Source: an uncultured Eubacteriales bacterium (lineage in GTDB: Bacteria > Bacillota > Clostridia > Christensenellales > Aristaeellaceae). From it: a DNA stretch of 54,236 nucleotides. The notes under the pieces were generated by a model. It had not been told where the DNA came from, searched no databases, and saw only the letters and a program-made list of their open reading frames with translations. The translations under genes were made by a program, and so were the position numbers. This document shows, one piece after another, positions 1-8,852 of this stretch. The stretch covers positions 1-54,236 of the forward strand of contig OMYT01000022.1 in NCBI GenBank assembly GCA_900315315.1, written 5' to 3'. Within the stretch, counting starts at the first letter, position 1; every line of letters starts with the position of its first letter.

Positions 1-123
1 CCCGGAAACGAAGAGCTGTTTCCTGTATTTCGTACACCATACGATGTGGTACCGGAGAGAGTACACATATCCGCGACCATGCGTAACATCTTCTGGAATG
101 CTTAAAAAAATGTCTTTCTTCAT
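1..123 (-). mobile_element. tnpA: IS200/IS605-family TnpA transposase, 5' part (runs off window)
   Basis: Reading the minus strand from the ATG at 123 gives 41 codons, with the run GRGYVYSLRYHIVWCTKYRK at residues 16-35. This is the characteristic start of the HUH-type Y1 transposase of IS200/IS605 elements; the HIVWCTKYR stretch is the first beta strand of that fold. The catalytic HUH motif and tyrosine lie beyond the window edge, so I cannot tell whether the gene is intact. The AT-rich stretch 124-166 and the hairpin at 167-204 lie on its 5' side, as expected for the left end of such an element. The family moves single-stranded DNA by peel-and-paste transposition. Confidence 0.85.
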
Positions 124-166
124 ACAGAAATTATACCATATATATTCAAAAATAGCAAAAAAAAAA

Positions 167-204
167 CCGCCTGACTCATGACTGAAGTCACGAGTGTGCG
201 GCGG
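167..204. repeat. Imperfect hairpin at the IS200/IS605 end
   Basis: Outer arms CCGCC (167-171) and GGCGG (200-204) enclose ACTC/GAGT (174-177 with 192-195) and TGA/TCA (179-181 with 188-190) around a six-base loop. IS200/IS605 elements carry a subterminal hairpin recognised by TnpA. Its place about 45 bp upstream of the tnpA start fits the left-end hairpin, but the exact cleavage site cannot be fixed from one copy. Confidence 0.6.
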
Positions 205-231
205 TGGGGTTATCAAATTCAGAAGTCAGAC

Positions 232-270
232 GGAACAACGGGGACGGTTTTGCAATCGTCCCCTTGTTCC
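232..270. repeat. Long inverted repeat upstream of the phosphohexomutase gene
   Basis: GGAACAA-C-GGGGACG (232-246) pairs with CGTCCCC-TTGTTCC (257-270), giving 14 pairs with one bulged C and a ten-base loop. No T-run follows on either strand, so it is not a typical terminator. It may be a REP-like palindrome or a second transposon-associated hairpin, since it sits directly outside the IS200 end. A smaller repeat (GGAGGA/TCCTCC) follows at 277-290. Confidence 0.55.
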
Positions 271-344
271 ATGCAGGAGGAAGGCTCCTCCCGGTGGAAA
301 TATTTATATCAATACGGAGAACATGAAAAGCGACGGAGGCGCAT

Positions 345-1757
345 ATGATTCAATTTGGTACGGGCGGATGGCGCGCGGTCATCGGAGACGGATTTACCCG
401 ACACAATATCTGTCTGATCGGGGCCGCACTGGCGGCGAAAATGAAGCGGGAGGGCTGCGCGGAGCAGGGCCTTTGCGTCGGATACGACCGGCGGTTCCTC
501 AGCAAGGAAGCACTGATCTGGTTCTGCGAAACACTGACCGGCGCGGGAATCCATGTCTACTTTGTCAACATGAGCTGCCCGACGCCGCAGATCATGTTCA
601 CGGTCAGGGAGATGGGACTGCAGTACGGCGCGATGGTCACCGCCAGCCACAACCCGGCGATCTGGAACGGGATCAAGCTGTTTACTTACGGAGGCAGGGA
701 CGCCAGCGAAGAGGTGACCCGCGCCGTACAGGAGGAAGCCAATGCGCTGGAAGGGACGGACATCCCGACGCTGGATTTTGAGACGGCAAAGGAGCAGGGC
801 CTGATCAAACTGATTGACCCCCGGGATGCTTATCTGGATTCAATCCTGAGCCAGGTGAACACGGACGCGATCCGGAAGCGCCGGCTCCGGATCGTGCTGG
901 ATCCGATGTTCGGCGTCAGCCTGAGCGGGCTGCAAACGATCCTCTATACCTCACGGTGTGATATCGACGTGATCAACGACCGGCACGACGCTTTCTTCGG
1001 CAGGCATCTGCCGGCACCGAACCCGGACACGCTGGTGGACCTGCAGTATGCGGTGAAGGAACATCAGGCGGACGTCGGCATCGCCACGGACGGCGACGCG
1101 GACCGGCTCGGCATTATTGACGAGCAGGGAAACTATATCACCGCGAATGAGACGCTGGCGCTGCTGTACTCCTATCTGCTGGAGCAAAAGGGATGGAAGG
1201 GGCCGGCCGTGCGGAACATCGCGACAACCCATCTGCTTGACCGGATCGCGGAAGCCCACGGAGAACAATGCTTTGAGGTTCCGGTCGGATTCAAGCACAT
1301 CTCCGCGGCCATGGAGGAACACCAGGCGCTGATCGGCGGGGAATCCTCCGGCGGCCTGACCGTGCGGGGGCATATCGCCGGCAAAGACGGCCTGTATGCG
1401 GCAAGTCTGCTGGTGGAGATGCTGAGCGTCAGCGGGAAAAAGCTCAGCGAACTGGTGAAAGACCTGTTTGACCGGTACGGGGAAATGCACGCAGCGGAAT
1501 ACGACTGGGCGCTGACGGCGGAGACAAAGGAAGAAATACGCCATCTGATGATGACGGAAAAGAAGCTTCCCGATTTCAGCAAACCTGTTGAGAAAGTCAA
1601 TTACATGGATGGCTGCAAGGTCTACTTCCCGGACGGCTGGGTTATCCTCCGCTTCTCCGGAACCGAACCCCGGATCCGGATTTTCGCGGAGGCTCCCACA
1701 CGGCAGGAAGCGGACGCGCTTGTACGGACGATGGCGGATTTCGCGGGGCTGCCGTAA
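345..1757 (+). CDS. Phosphohexomutase (phosphoglucomutase/phosphomannomutase family)
   Basis: 470 aa, the usual length for the alpha-D-phosphohexomutase superfamily, which interconverts hexose 1- and 6-phosphates in the cytoplasm. All four active-site elements are present: the phosphoserine loop TASHNP near residue 101, the metal loop DGDADR near 248, the sugar-binding GESSGG near 332, and the phosphate-binding loop RFSGTEPRIRI near 438. GGAGG at 335-339 sets the ATG at 345. The next two genes follow within 40 bp, so they are probably co-transcribed. Whether glucose, mannose or glucosamine phosphates are preferred cannot be read from the sequence. The sugar kinase at 7714, which would yield a sugar 1-phosphate, is a possible supplier of substrate. 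Confidence 0.9.
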   Translation: MIQFGTGGWRAVIGDGFTRHNICLIGAALAAKMKREGCAEQGLCVGYDRRFLSKEALIWFCETLTGAGIHVYFVNMSCPTPQIMFTVREMGLQYGAMVTASHNPAIWNGIKLFTYGGRDASEEVTRAVQEEANALEGTDIPTLDFETAKEQGLIKLIDPRDAYLDSILSQVNTDAIRKRRLRIVLDPMFGVSLSGLQTILYTSRCDIDVINDRHDAFFGRHLPAPNPDTLVDLQYAVKEHQADVGIATDGDADRLGIIDEQGNYITANETLALLYSYLLEQKGWKGPAVRNIATTHLLDRIAEAHGEQCFEVPVGFKHISAAMEEHQALIGGESSGGLTVRGHIAGKDGLYAASLLVEMLSVSGKKLSELVKDLFDRYGEMHAAEYDWALTAETKEEIRHLMMTEKKLPDFSKPVEKVNYMDGCKVYFPDGWVILRFSGTEPRIRIFAEAPTRQEADALVRTMADFAGLP

Positions 1758-1794
1758 GGCAGCCCGAGAACCAAAAGACGGGGATGAGGCAATC

Positions 1795-2421
1795 ATGAGA
1801 ATTATCACGGTCAGCCGGCAGTTCGGCAGCGGGGGACGGGAACTGGGGAAACGACTGGCGGATTTGCTGGACTGGGATTATTACGACAGGGAGATCATCC
1901 AGGCACTGGCGGATGAACAGGGCCTGGATCCCGAATATGTGCACAAGGTGCTCAGCGGGCACGGCTGGCACCAGTACCAGCTGACCTACCGGAACAGCTT
2001 CCGCCAGGCGATTGCCGGCACATGGAATCATACGGAAGTGCTTGTGCGGCAGCGGGAAATTCTGCAGGAAATCGCGGAAACAGGAAACGATTGCGTGATC
2101 GTCGGACGGGACGCAGACGTGATTTTGCAGGAGTATCATCCCTTCCGGGTGTTCGTGTGTGCGGAGATGCAGTCACGGATCGCACGATGTGCCAAATTTG
2201 AAGAAAAAAAAGACCCGTCCGAACGGATGTCAGAGAAGGAAATCCTCCGGAATATCCGGAGGATCGACCGGAACCGCCGGCAGATCCGAGAAATCCTGAC
2301 CGGAAAAATCGCCGGCGACGGAAGCTCCTTTGACCTGACCGTGAACGCAACAAACTGGGAAATCAAGAAGCTGACGGAGGCTGTGGCGGCTTTTTCAGAA
2401 CGATGGTTTGAGAAAGATTGA
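1795..2421 (+). CDS. Cytidylate kinase-like family protein
   Basis: 208 aa, beginning MRIITVSRQFGSGGRELGKR. The P-loop SRQFGSGGRELGKRLA and the following DYYDREII match the cytidylate kinase-like family (PF13189), a P-loop NTPase group common in Clostridia and distinct from true Cmk; the substrate is unproven. The middle has VIVGRDAD followed by an arginine-rich lid region (RRIDRNRRQ). The start at 1795 has GGGATGAGG just upstream; an in-frame open stretch further upstream lies inside the previous gene and has no ribosome site. The MATE gene starts 4 bp after this stop, so the two are very likely one transcript. Confidence 0.85.
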   Translation: MRIITVSRQFGSGGRELGKRLADLLDWDYYDREIIQALADEQGLDPEYVHKVLSGHGWHQYQLTYRNSFRQAIAGTWNHTEVLVRQREILQEIAETGNDCVIVGRDADVILQEYHPFRVFVCAEMQSRIARCAKFEEKKDPSERMSEKEILRNIRRIDRNRRQIREILTGKIAGDGSSFDLTVNATNWEIKKLTEAVAAFSERWFEKD

Positions 2422-2425
2422 AAAG

Positions 2426-3787
2426 ATGAGCATACGGAACGGACAGAATGACCTGACGACCGGTACAGTATGGAAAAAACTGCTGGTTTTTTTCGTGCCG
2501 ATCGCTGCAGGGACGATCATTCAGCAGTTTTATAACGCCGCGGACGGGCTGATCGTCGGCCGGTTCGTCGGAACGAACGCGTTGGCAGCGGTAGGCGGGA
2601 GCTCAGCACAGATTATCAACGTGCTGGTGGGGTTCTTTGTCGCCCTGACTGCCGGCGCCTCGGTCGTGATCGGACAGATTTACGGGGCGGGCAGGAAAGA
2701 AGAACTGAATCAGGCAATCGGCAATGCAGTGGCGGCGCTGTCAGCTGCCGGCGCAGGCCTGATGGTGATCGGGATTCTTGCGTCTCCGGCACTTCTCCAT
2801 CTGCTGAACACGCCGGAGGAAACCATGGAAGGCGCGGTCCTTTACCTGAGGATCTATTTCCTCGGCGTTCCTTTTGTCATGATCCTGAATATGGAATCCA
2901 GCATCCTGCGGGGCTTGGGGGATTCCTTTCATCCGTTCCTGTACATGGTGATCGGATGCGTGATGAACATCGCGCTGGACGCGCTGTTTGTGATCGTATT
3001 CGGATGGGGGATCGCAGGCGTCGCGGTCGCCACGGTCATGGCGCAGGTGGTCAATACGGCGCTGCTGAGCAGGCGCCTGATGCGCGGGACGGAAGAATAC
3101 CGCCTGTCCCTCCGGGACCTGAAGCTGAAGAAGGTTTACCTGATCAACATGATGAGATTGGGGATTCCGGCGGGACTGCAGGCTTCCATGTACAGCATTT
3201 CCAACATGATCATCCAGGTTGCCGTCAATTCGCTGGGAACGGTGGTGGTGGCTTCCTGGGCGATGAGCGGAAAAACGGACGGGATCTACTGGGCCGTGAG
3301 CAATGCGATGGGCGCAGCGATTACAAGCTTTATCGCGCAGAATCACGGCGCGGGACGGATGGACCGGGTAAAACAGTGCGTCCGTCAGGGACTGATCATG
3401 GACTTTGTGATCACGGCGGGAATCAGCGCCATACTGATGCTGACTGCAATTCCATTACTGCGGATTCTGACGCCGGACGAGGCAGTAGTCCAGACGACCT
3501 ATACCATCATGGCCTACATTGTACCGTTCTATTTCACGTGGGTGCTGGTGGAGGTGCTCAGTGCCGTGCTGCGGGGCGTGGGTGACGCGTTCTATCCGGT
3601 AGTGATCATCGGAACAGGCATCTGTCTGTTCCGCGTGATCTGGATCCTGACGGTATTCAGCCACTTCGGCACGCTGCTGTCCCTCTGCCTTTCCTATACG
3701 GTTTCCTGGACGATTACCAGCATTGCCCTGGTGATCTACTACCGGAAGGGCGGATGGATGACGCGCAGACGTATTGTGGACAGGTAG
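2426..3787 (+). CDS. MATE family multidrug efflux transporter
   Basis: 453 aa with about twelve hydrophobic helices. The start, with NDLTTGTVWKKLLVFFVPI and QQFYNAADGLIVGRFVG just after it, is typical of the DinF/NorM-type MATE branch. The repeat in the second half (SISNMIIQVAVNSLG, then ITSFIAQNHGAGR) marks the second six-helix bundle. MATE proteins export cationic drugs or metabolites in exchange for Na+ or H+. I chose the ATG at 2426; a TTG at 2408 in the same frame is an alternative and would overlap the preceding gene. The substrate is unknown. A strong new promoter lies downstream at 3819. Confidence 0.92.
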   Translation: MSIRNGQNDLTTGTVWKKLLVFFVPIAAGTIIQQFYNAADGLIVGRFVGTNALAAVGGSSAQIINVLVGFFVALTAGASVVIGQIYGAGRKEELNQAIGNAVAALSAAGAGLMVIGILASPALLHLLNTPEETMEGAVLYLRIYFLGVPFVMILNMESSILRGLGDSFHPFLYMVIGCVMNIALDALFVIVFGWGIAGVAVATVMAQVVNTALLSRRLMRGTEEYRLSLRDLKLKKVYLINMMRLGIPAGLQASMYSISNMIIQVAVNSLGTVVVASWAMSGKTDGIYWAVSNAMGAAITSFIAQNHGAGRMDRVKQCVRQGLIMDFVITAGISAILMLTAIPLLRILTPDEAVVQTTYTIMAYIVPFYFTWVLVEVLSAVLRGVGDAFYPVVIIGTGICLFRVIWILTVFSHFGTLLSLCLSYTVSWTITSIALVIYYRKGGWMTRRRIVDR

Positions 3788-3818
3788 ATATGCCATTCCG
3801 AAGGAAAAAAACCTGAAA

Positions 3819-3847
3819 TTGACAAAGCAGGGGTCAAAAGATATAAT
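3819..3847 (+). promoter_or_regulatory. Consensus sigma-A promoter of the sugar ABC operon
   Basis: TTGACA at 3819-3824, a 17-bp spacer, and TATAAT at 3842-3847: a perfect match to both hexamers. The start point should fall near 3854, about 48 bases before the ATG at 3902. No clear operator or cre-like site is visible, so carbon regulation cannot be inferred. Confidence 0.85.
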
Positions 3848-3901
3848 AAGGCAAAAGCAGCTCAGAGATGCTGCGAAAAAAAACATATGGAGGGTTTAGC
3901 C

Positions 3902-5164
3902 ATGAAGAAAGTCCTATCCGTTATTCTGGCCCTGGCCATGTTCCTGTCGCTGGCCGTTGTATCCGCCAACGCGGAAGACATCACGCTGGATGTCATCATC
4001 GCCCAGTACGGCCCAAACACACAGGAATGGTTCCTGGGCAAGGGCATGGACGGCTCCAACTTCGTTGAGAAGTTCGAGGCGGCCAATCCCGGGATCAAAC
4101 TGAACCTGGAAGTTGTTTCCTGGAATGACCTGTACACGGTTGTTTCCACAAAGATCAGCAATAACAACGCTCCTGACATCCTGAACATCGACGTGTTCGC
4201 GGACTATGCCAATGAGGGCCTGTTGCTGCCTGTAAGCGACTACTGCCCCGAAGAACTGTTTAAGGATTTCTTCCCGAGCTTCATCGAGCAGAGCGTGATC
4301 GACGGGACCTGCTGGGCTGTACCGGATCTGGCTTCCGCCCGCGCGCTCTTCTACAATGTGGACATCCTCAAGGAAGCCGGCATCGAAAAGGCACCGGAAA
4401 CCTGGGCTGAACTGGAAGATGCCTCCCAGGCCATCATCGACGCGTTCGGCGGCGAAGTGTATCCCTGGGGTATCGATATGACGACAGATGAAGGCCAGGC
4501 TGCGTTTGCCTACTACACCTGGGGCAACAAGGGTGGCTTCGTGGATGACAATGGCGAATGGGCGCTGAATTCCGATGCCAACGTCGAGGCCATTGAATAC
4601 GCGATCGGCCTGGTCAGCAAGGGCTACACCAATCCGAATCCCGCGACCCAGACCCGCTATGACCTGCAGGATATGTTCGCGGCCGGCAAGCTGGCGATGC
4701 TGATTGCTCCGAACCAGCTGCCCACTTATGTCGCCGACAAGGAAGGCAAAGTCAACCTGGCGACGGCCGGCGTTCCGCACAACGAAGGCGCGACCTCCAG
4801 TTCTGTCGGCGTTATGGACCGTATCATGGCCTTCAAGGACGATGCAGCTCCCGATCAGGCCGCCCGGAACGAAGCCATCGGCAAGTTCCTGACCTTCTTC
4901 TATGATCCCGTCAACTACGTGGGCTGGGTTTCCATGGAAGGCTTCCTGCCCGCTGTCAATTCCGCTGTCGGCGCGCTGGTTGAGTCCGATCCTTCCTTCC
5001 AGGCCTGGCTGGACGTGCTGGGCGGCGCCAAGTTCTATCCGACCACCAAGGCTGAGTGGAACGATGTGAAGCAGGGCGTCATCGATGTTGAGCAGCAGGC
5101 GCTGACCGGCGGCAATGTGAAAGAACTGCTGGATGCGCTGCAGGCGAAGATCACCGGCAAATAA
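3902..5164 (+). CDS. Sugar ABC transporter substrate-binding protein (family 1)
   Basis: 420 aa. Residues 1-22 form a signal peptide (MKKVLSVILALAMFLSLAVV) with a likely cleavage after ASANA. The rest has the order of family 1 extracellular solute-binding proteins of the MalE type: FVEKFEAANPGIKLNLE near 40, the NAPDILNIDVFA strand near 85, and ARALFYNVDILKEAG near 140. GGAGGG at 3889-3894 places the start at 3902 rather than the in-frame ATG at 3887. There is no lipobox cysteine, unusual for a Gram-positive binding protein, so anchoring is unclear. It is the first gene of the operon and is followed by a hairpin terminator that should raise its level over the permeases. Ligand unknown. Confidence 0.9.
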   Translation: MKKVLSVILALAMFLSLAVVSANAEDITLDVIIAQYGPNTQEWFLGKGMDGSNFVEKFEAANPGIKLNLEVVSWNDLYTVVSTKISNNNAPDILNIDVFADYANEGLLLPVSDYCPEELFKDFFPSFIEQSVIDGTCWAVPDLASARALFYNVDILKEAGIEKAPETWAELEDASQAIIDAFGGEVYPWGIDMTTDEGQAAFAYYTWGNKGGFVDDNGEWALNSDANVEAIEYAIGLVSKGYTNPNPATQTRYDLQDMFAAGKLAMLIAPNQLPTYVADKEGKVNLATAGVPHNEGATSSSVGVMDRIMAFKDDAAPDQAARNEAIGKFLTFFYDPVNYVGWVSMEGFLPAVNSAVGALVESDPSFQAWLDVLGGAKFYPTTKAEWNDVKQGVIDVEQQALTGGNVKELLDALQAKITGK

Positions 5165-5176
5165 TCAGTATTCTCA

Positions 5177-5205
5177 GGGGGCCGGGCAACACCGGCCTCC
5201 TTTTT
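5177..5205 (+). terminator. Intra-operon terminator or stabilising hairpin after the binding-protein gene
   Basis: A nine-pair GC stem (5177-5185 with 5192-5200, one G-U pair) with loop GCAACA is followed by TTTTT. It lies 12 bp after the binding-protein stop and about 25 bp before the permease start. Partial termination here is the classical way to make more binding protein than permease. Confidence 0.8.
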
Positions 5206-5227
5206 CATATGCGATAGGGGTGAAATC

Positions 5228-6118
5228 ATGCGTTCCGTGTTTGTCCGCCACCGGTGGGAACCGTATCTATGGATCCTGCCCAGCGTCCTGCTGATGCTGA
5301 TTTTTGTCGTGTTCCCGATCGGTATCGTATTCCGGCTGGCGTTCAGCAATATCAGCCGGGCCGGCGTGGTCGGGGACTTCGTCGGGCTGAAGAATTTCCA
5401 GGACGCGGTTTCCTCCCCAGCCTTCCCCCAGGTCATGCTGAACACGCTGATCTGGGTGGTGAGCGTGGTCGGGCTGAGCACGCTTATCGGCTTTATCTGC
5501 GCGATGGTGCTGAACCAGCCCTTCGTGGGGAGAAAGGTCGCGCGGTCCATCATGGTTTTCCCCTGGGCGGCCTCGCTGGTAATCCAGGCGTCGGTGTGGA
5601 ACTACATCATCAAGATGGAGTACGGCAATCTGAACAACATCCTGCTGAACCTGGGTTTCCTGCAGGATCCGGTCAACTGGCGCGTCAGCTATCAGGTGGA
5701 ATTCATCTGGGAGTGCGCGATCGGCATTATCGTGACGATTCCCTTCGTGACGTTCACGGTGCTGTCCGGACTCCAGTCCATCGACGCTGCCTACTATGAG
5801 GCCGCGACAGTGGACGGCGCCGGATTCTGGAACAAGCTTCGCCATGTGACACTTCCGCTGGTGAAACCCTCGCTGACAGTCTCCACCGTGCTGAACATCA
5901 TCTACGTATTCAATTCATTCCCGATCATCTATACCATCACCAAAGGTGCGCCGGCCAACAAGACGGACACGATGGTCACGTACCTGTACATGCTGGCGTT
6001 CTACGATCAGCGAAAGGGACCGGCCACCGCGCTGTCCGTGATCGGCTTTGTGATCCTGTGCATCGCTTCCGGCATCTATATGCTGGTCACCATGCGGAAG
6101 GAGGACGGCATCCTATGA
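5228..6118 (+). CDS. Sugar ABC transporter permease, MalF-type
   Basis: 296 aa with six predicted membrane helices. It begins with a short cytoplasmic tail and LWILPSVLLMLIFVVFPIG, the usual first helix of MalF/UgpA-type permeases. The EAA loop that docks on the ATPase is YYEAATVDGAGFWNKL near residue 197, ending in LPLVKPSL. RBS: AGGGG at 5216-5220. The next permease starts inside this stop codon (ATGA overlap), so the two are translationally coupled. With the gene at 6115 it forms the membrane channel. No ATPase gene is nearby, so a shared MsmK/UgpC-type ATPase elsewhere is implied. Confidence 0.92.
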   Translation: MRSVFVRHRWEPYLWILPSVLLMLIFVVFPIGIVFRLAFSNISRAGVVGDFVGLKNFQDAVSSPAFPQVMLNTLIWVVSVVGLSTLIGFICAMVLNQPFVGRKVARSIMVFPWAASLVIQASVWNYIIKMEYGNLNNILLNLGFLQDPVNWRVSYQVEFIWECAIGIIVTIPFVTFTVLSGLQSIDAAYYEAATVDGAGFWNKLRHVTLPLVKPSLTVSTVLNIIYVFNSFPIIYTITKGAPANKTDTMVTYLYMLAFYDQRKGPATALSVIGFVILCIASGIYMLVTMRKEDGIL

Positions 6119-7692
6119 TCCAACTGCCTGAAAGCCGTACATCCCGGATACAGGTGACGGTGCTGGTCGCCCTCGCGATGGTGCTGACGGCGGTTTTATG
6201 CTCGCTGCCGTTCCTGCAGTTTTCCTCACAGATCTATGTGAAGCGCTCCCCCAACACGTTCGTCGGGGACGAAAAGTACGAAGCCGCCCGCGAAGAGGTG
6301 GCGGCAAAGCTGGAGGAATACCGCGCGCAGGGGATCGACGGGGCGATTGACGAGCAGGTGATCGAGCGGGTCAACAGCAAGAACGAGAAGACCTCGCTGG
6401 TGATCTTCACGATCAACGCCGCCAACAACCGGAACGGGTGGGCCGTGCTGACGGCCGGACTGCCGGCTTCCGGGGTGCTGATCACCGCGCTGGCGCTCGG
6501 GATTCTCGCGTGGGTGTTTACGCTGGTTTCCCTTTTGAAGACAGGCGGCGGGAACACGAAAAACGCTTTCGGGATCGCCTCATTTGTGTGCGCGCTCGCT
6601 TCCTTTTTCCTGATCCCGGTCGTCACGCTTCAGCTGAACCTGAACCTTTCCCGGTCCGTGGACCTGTATCTGGCCGGGGAAGAGGTCAAAGGGATTGAAA
6701 GCCTGCTGCCCGCGCTGGACAGATTCCTGTTCGGCGGGGAGGCAGGGGAACAGCTGGACACGATGCTGGGCGCCCTGAAGTACTCCATTCTTCCGGCGGT
6801 GATGCTGCTGCTGATTCCCGCGTTTATGACGATCTGCGCATCCGTGACCGCCTGCCGGAAACCGCTGAAAAAAACGCTGCTGCGGGTGCTGCTGTACGTG
6901 AGCGTGATCGGGTTCTCCCTGTTTATCCTGTATCCGTTCTTCGTGATGTTTATCACCGCCTTCCGCAGCAACGCGGAGACGACGGACATGCACTTCCTGC
7001 ATATCCTGCCGACGGAATGGCGGTTCAGCAATCTGGGGGATACGCTGGACCGGGGCGTGCTGCGCTATCTGATCAACAGCCTGCTGATCGCCGGCGGCGC
7101 GACGGGCATCGCCATGCTTTGCGGCATCCCCGCCGCGTACGCCATGGCGCGCATGAATTTCAGGGGACGCAAAATCTACCTCGGTTTCGTGATCATGAGC
7201 CAGATGTTCTCCCCGGTGGTGCTGCTGGTCGGGATTTCCCGGCTGATGAACACCCTGCACATGAACGATACGCTGATGGGGCTGATGTTTATCAACGCGG
7301 CGTTCAACCAGGCCTTTGCAATCTGGCTGCTGCGCGGCACGTTTGTGTCCATCTCCTCGGAGATGGAGCAGGCGGCCTGCATCGACGGATGCAGCGTGCT
7401 GGGCGCGATGATCCGGATCCTGCTGCCGATGGCGGCGCCGGGTATCGTTACGACGCTGATCTTTGTGTTCATCAACGCCTGGAACGAATATACCGTTTCC
7501 ACCGTGCTGATTTCCACCACAACGAACCGGCCGATCACTGTCGGCATTACCCAGTTCTCATCCTTCAACATGATCGAATGGCAGTATCTGTTCGCGGCGG
7601 CCCTGCTGGCGACGATTCCCGTGGTGATCCTGTTTATGCTGATCGAGAAGCATCTTGCGGCCGGGCTGACCGCCGGCGGCGTCAAAGGGTGA
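6115..7692 (+). CDS. Sugar ABC transporter permease, MalG-type, with a long N-terminal extension
   Basis: 525 aa, nearly twice the usual 270-300. From about residue 255 it is a standard MalG/UgpE permease (helix VLLYVSVIGFSLFILYPFFV, MITAFRSNAE-like loop, EAA loop EMEQAACIDGCSVLGA near 420, ending LLPMAAPG). Residues 1-250 add about four more hydrophobic segments: helix 1 near 15-37, a charged extracytoplasmic stretch to about 105 (VAAKLEEYRAQGIDGAIDEQ), and helices near 112-142, 152-172 and 222-248. GGAGG at 6100-6104 fits the ATG at 6115, which overlaps the upstream stop by four bases. The extension may scan substrate, as the P2 loop of MalF does, but that is inference. Confidence 0.88.
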   Translation: MIQLPESRTSRIQVTVLVALAMVLTAVLCSLPFLQFSSQIYVKRSPNTFVGDEKYEAAREEVAAKLEEYRAQGIDGAIDEQVIERVNSKNEKTSLVIFTINAANNRNGWAVLTAGLPASGVLITALALGILAWVFTLVSLLKTGGGNTKNAFGIASFVCALASFFLIPVVTLQLNLNLSRSVDLYLAGEEVKGIESLLPALDRFLFGGEAGEQLDTMLGALKYSILPAVMLLLIPAFMTICASVTACRKPLKKTLLRVLLYVSVIGFSLFILYPFFVMFITAFRSNAETTDMHFLHILPTEWRFSNLGDTLDRGVLRYLINSLLIAGGATGIAMLCGIPAAYAMARMNFRGRKIYLGFVIMSQMFSPVVLLVGISRLMNTLHMNDTLMGLMFINAAFNQAFAIWLLRGTFVSISSEMEQAACIDGCSVLGAMIRILLPMAAPGIVTTLIFVFINAWNEYTVSTVLISTTTNRPITVGITQFSSFNMIEWQYLFAAALLATIPVVILFMLIEKHLAAGLTAGGVKG

Positions 7693-7713
7693 GCGGAAAG
7701 GAGAGGACCTGTT

Positions 7714-8805
7714 TTGGACGACATTATGCAGCTGGTCAGTCAGTTTGCCCTGCCCGGCGGGGATAAGACAGCCGAGCCTTTCGGGAACGGCCATATCAAC
7801 AAAACCTACCGCATCACGATTGAGGGTGTGAAGGAACAGTATATCCTGCAGTGGATCAACGACTATGTTTTCGTGCGGCCCCGCGAGGTCATGGAGAACA
7901 TGCTGCACATCACAGAACACCTTCAGAAGCGAATCCGGGAGGAAGGCGGGGATCCGGACCGGGAGACGATCCGGCTGATTCCGTCCGTGACGGGCGGGGC
8001 CTGGGCGGAGGACGAGGACGGCGGGGTGTGGCGGGTGATGCTGTGCGTGCCGGATACGGTCAGCCCGCAGCACCCGGACGACCTTCACGTGCTGGAGGAA
8101 TGCGGGAAGGCGTTCGGCTGCTTCAGCCGGAGGCTTATGGATTTCCCGGCGTCCTCGCTGTATGAGACGATTGTGGATTTTCACAATACGCCTGTGCGGC
8201 TTCAGCAGCTGGAGGACGCGGCGGCCGCGGATCCCTGCGGGCGGCTGAAGGACGTGGGGGAGGAAATGGCGTTTGCCCTGGCGCGGGAAGCGGAAACGAG
8301 GATCCTGACAGAAGCGCACGCGGCCGGGAAACTGCCGCTGCGCGTCACGCATAATGACACCAAGGTCAACAACGTTCTGCTTGACAGGGAGACGGGCAGG
8401 GCCGTGTGCGTGATTGACCTGGACACGGTGATGCCGGGACTGATGGCGTATGACTTCGGCGACGCGATCCGGGTCGGGGCTTGCAGCGCGGAAGAGGATG
8501 AGCGGGACCTGAGCAGGGTCCATCTGGAACTGCCCAAGGCGGAGGCATTCGCCCGCGGTTTTCTGAAAGAACTGAAGGGGGAACTGTCGGAGGAAGAGGT
8601 GCTGTCCCTGGAGGCGGGAGCGCGGCTGATGACCTTTGAGAACGGGATGCGCTTCCTGGCGGACCACCTGAAAGGCGACAAGTATTTCAGGATCCACCGG
8701 CCCGGGCAGAACCTGGACCGGGCGAGGGCTCAGTTTGCGCTGCTGGCGGATATGGAAAAGCAGCAGGAAGAGATGAGGGAGATGCTGATGAGACTCTATA
8801 GATGA
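7714..8805 (+). CDS. Phosphotransferase of the APH fold, similar to N-acetylhexosamine 1-kinase (NahK)
   Basis: 363 aa. The opening FGNGHINKTYRI followed by YILQWINDYVF matches NahK/LnpB, the anomeric kinase of the bifidobacterial lacto-N-biose/galacto-N-biose pathway. Kinase residues are visible: VTHNDTKVNNVL (catalytic Asp, Asn) near 210 and VIDLDTVMPGLMAYDFGD (metal-binding Asp) near 230. AAAGGAGAGG at 7697-7706 is 7 bp from the TTG at 7714 and 19 bp from the first ATG (7726), so I use TTG. It is the last gene of the importer operon, so the imported sugar is probably phosphorylated at C1. Other APH-fold kinases, including amino sugar or methylthioribose kinases, remain possible. Confidence 0.78.
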   Translation: MDDIMQLVSQFALPGGDKTAEPFGNGHINKTYRITIEGVKEQYILQWINDYVFVRPREVMENMLHITEHLQKRIREEGGDPDRETIRLIPSVTGGAWAEDEDGGVWRVMLCVPDTVSPQHPDDLHVLEECGKAFGCFSRRLMDFPASSLYETIVDFHNTPVRLQQLEDAAAADPCGRLKDVGEEMAFALAREAETRILTEAHAAGKLPLRVTHNDTKVNNVLLDRETGRAVCVIDLDTVMPGLMAYDFGDAIRVGACSAEEDERDLSRVHLELPKAEAFARGFLKELKGELSEEEVLSLEAGARLMTFENGMRFLADHLKGDKYFRIHRPGQNLDRARAQFALLADMEKQQEEMREMLMRLYR

Positions 8806-8852
8806 AGCTCATCAACTGAAGAAAAGAGTTTCGCGGCTGCGGCCGCGACCAG

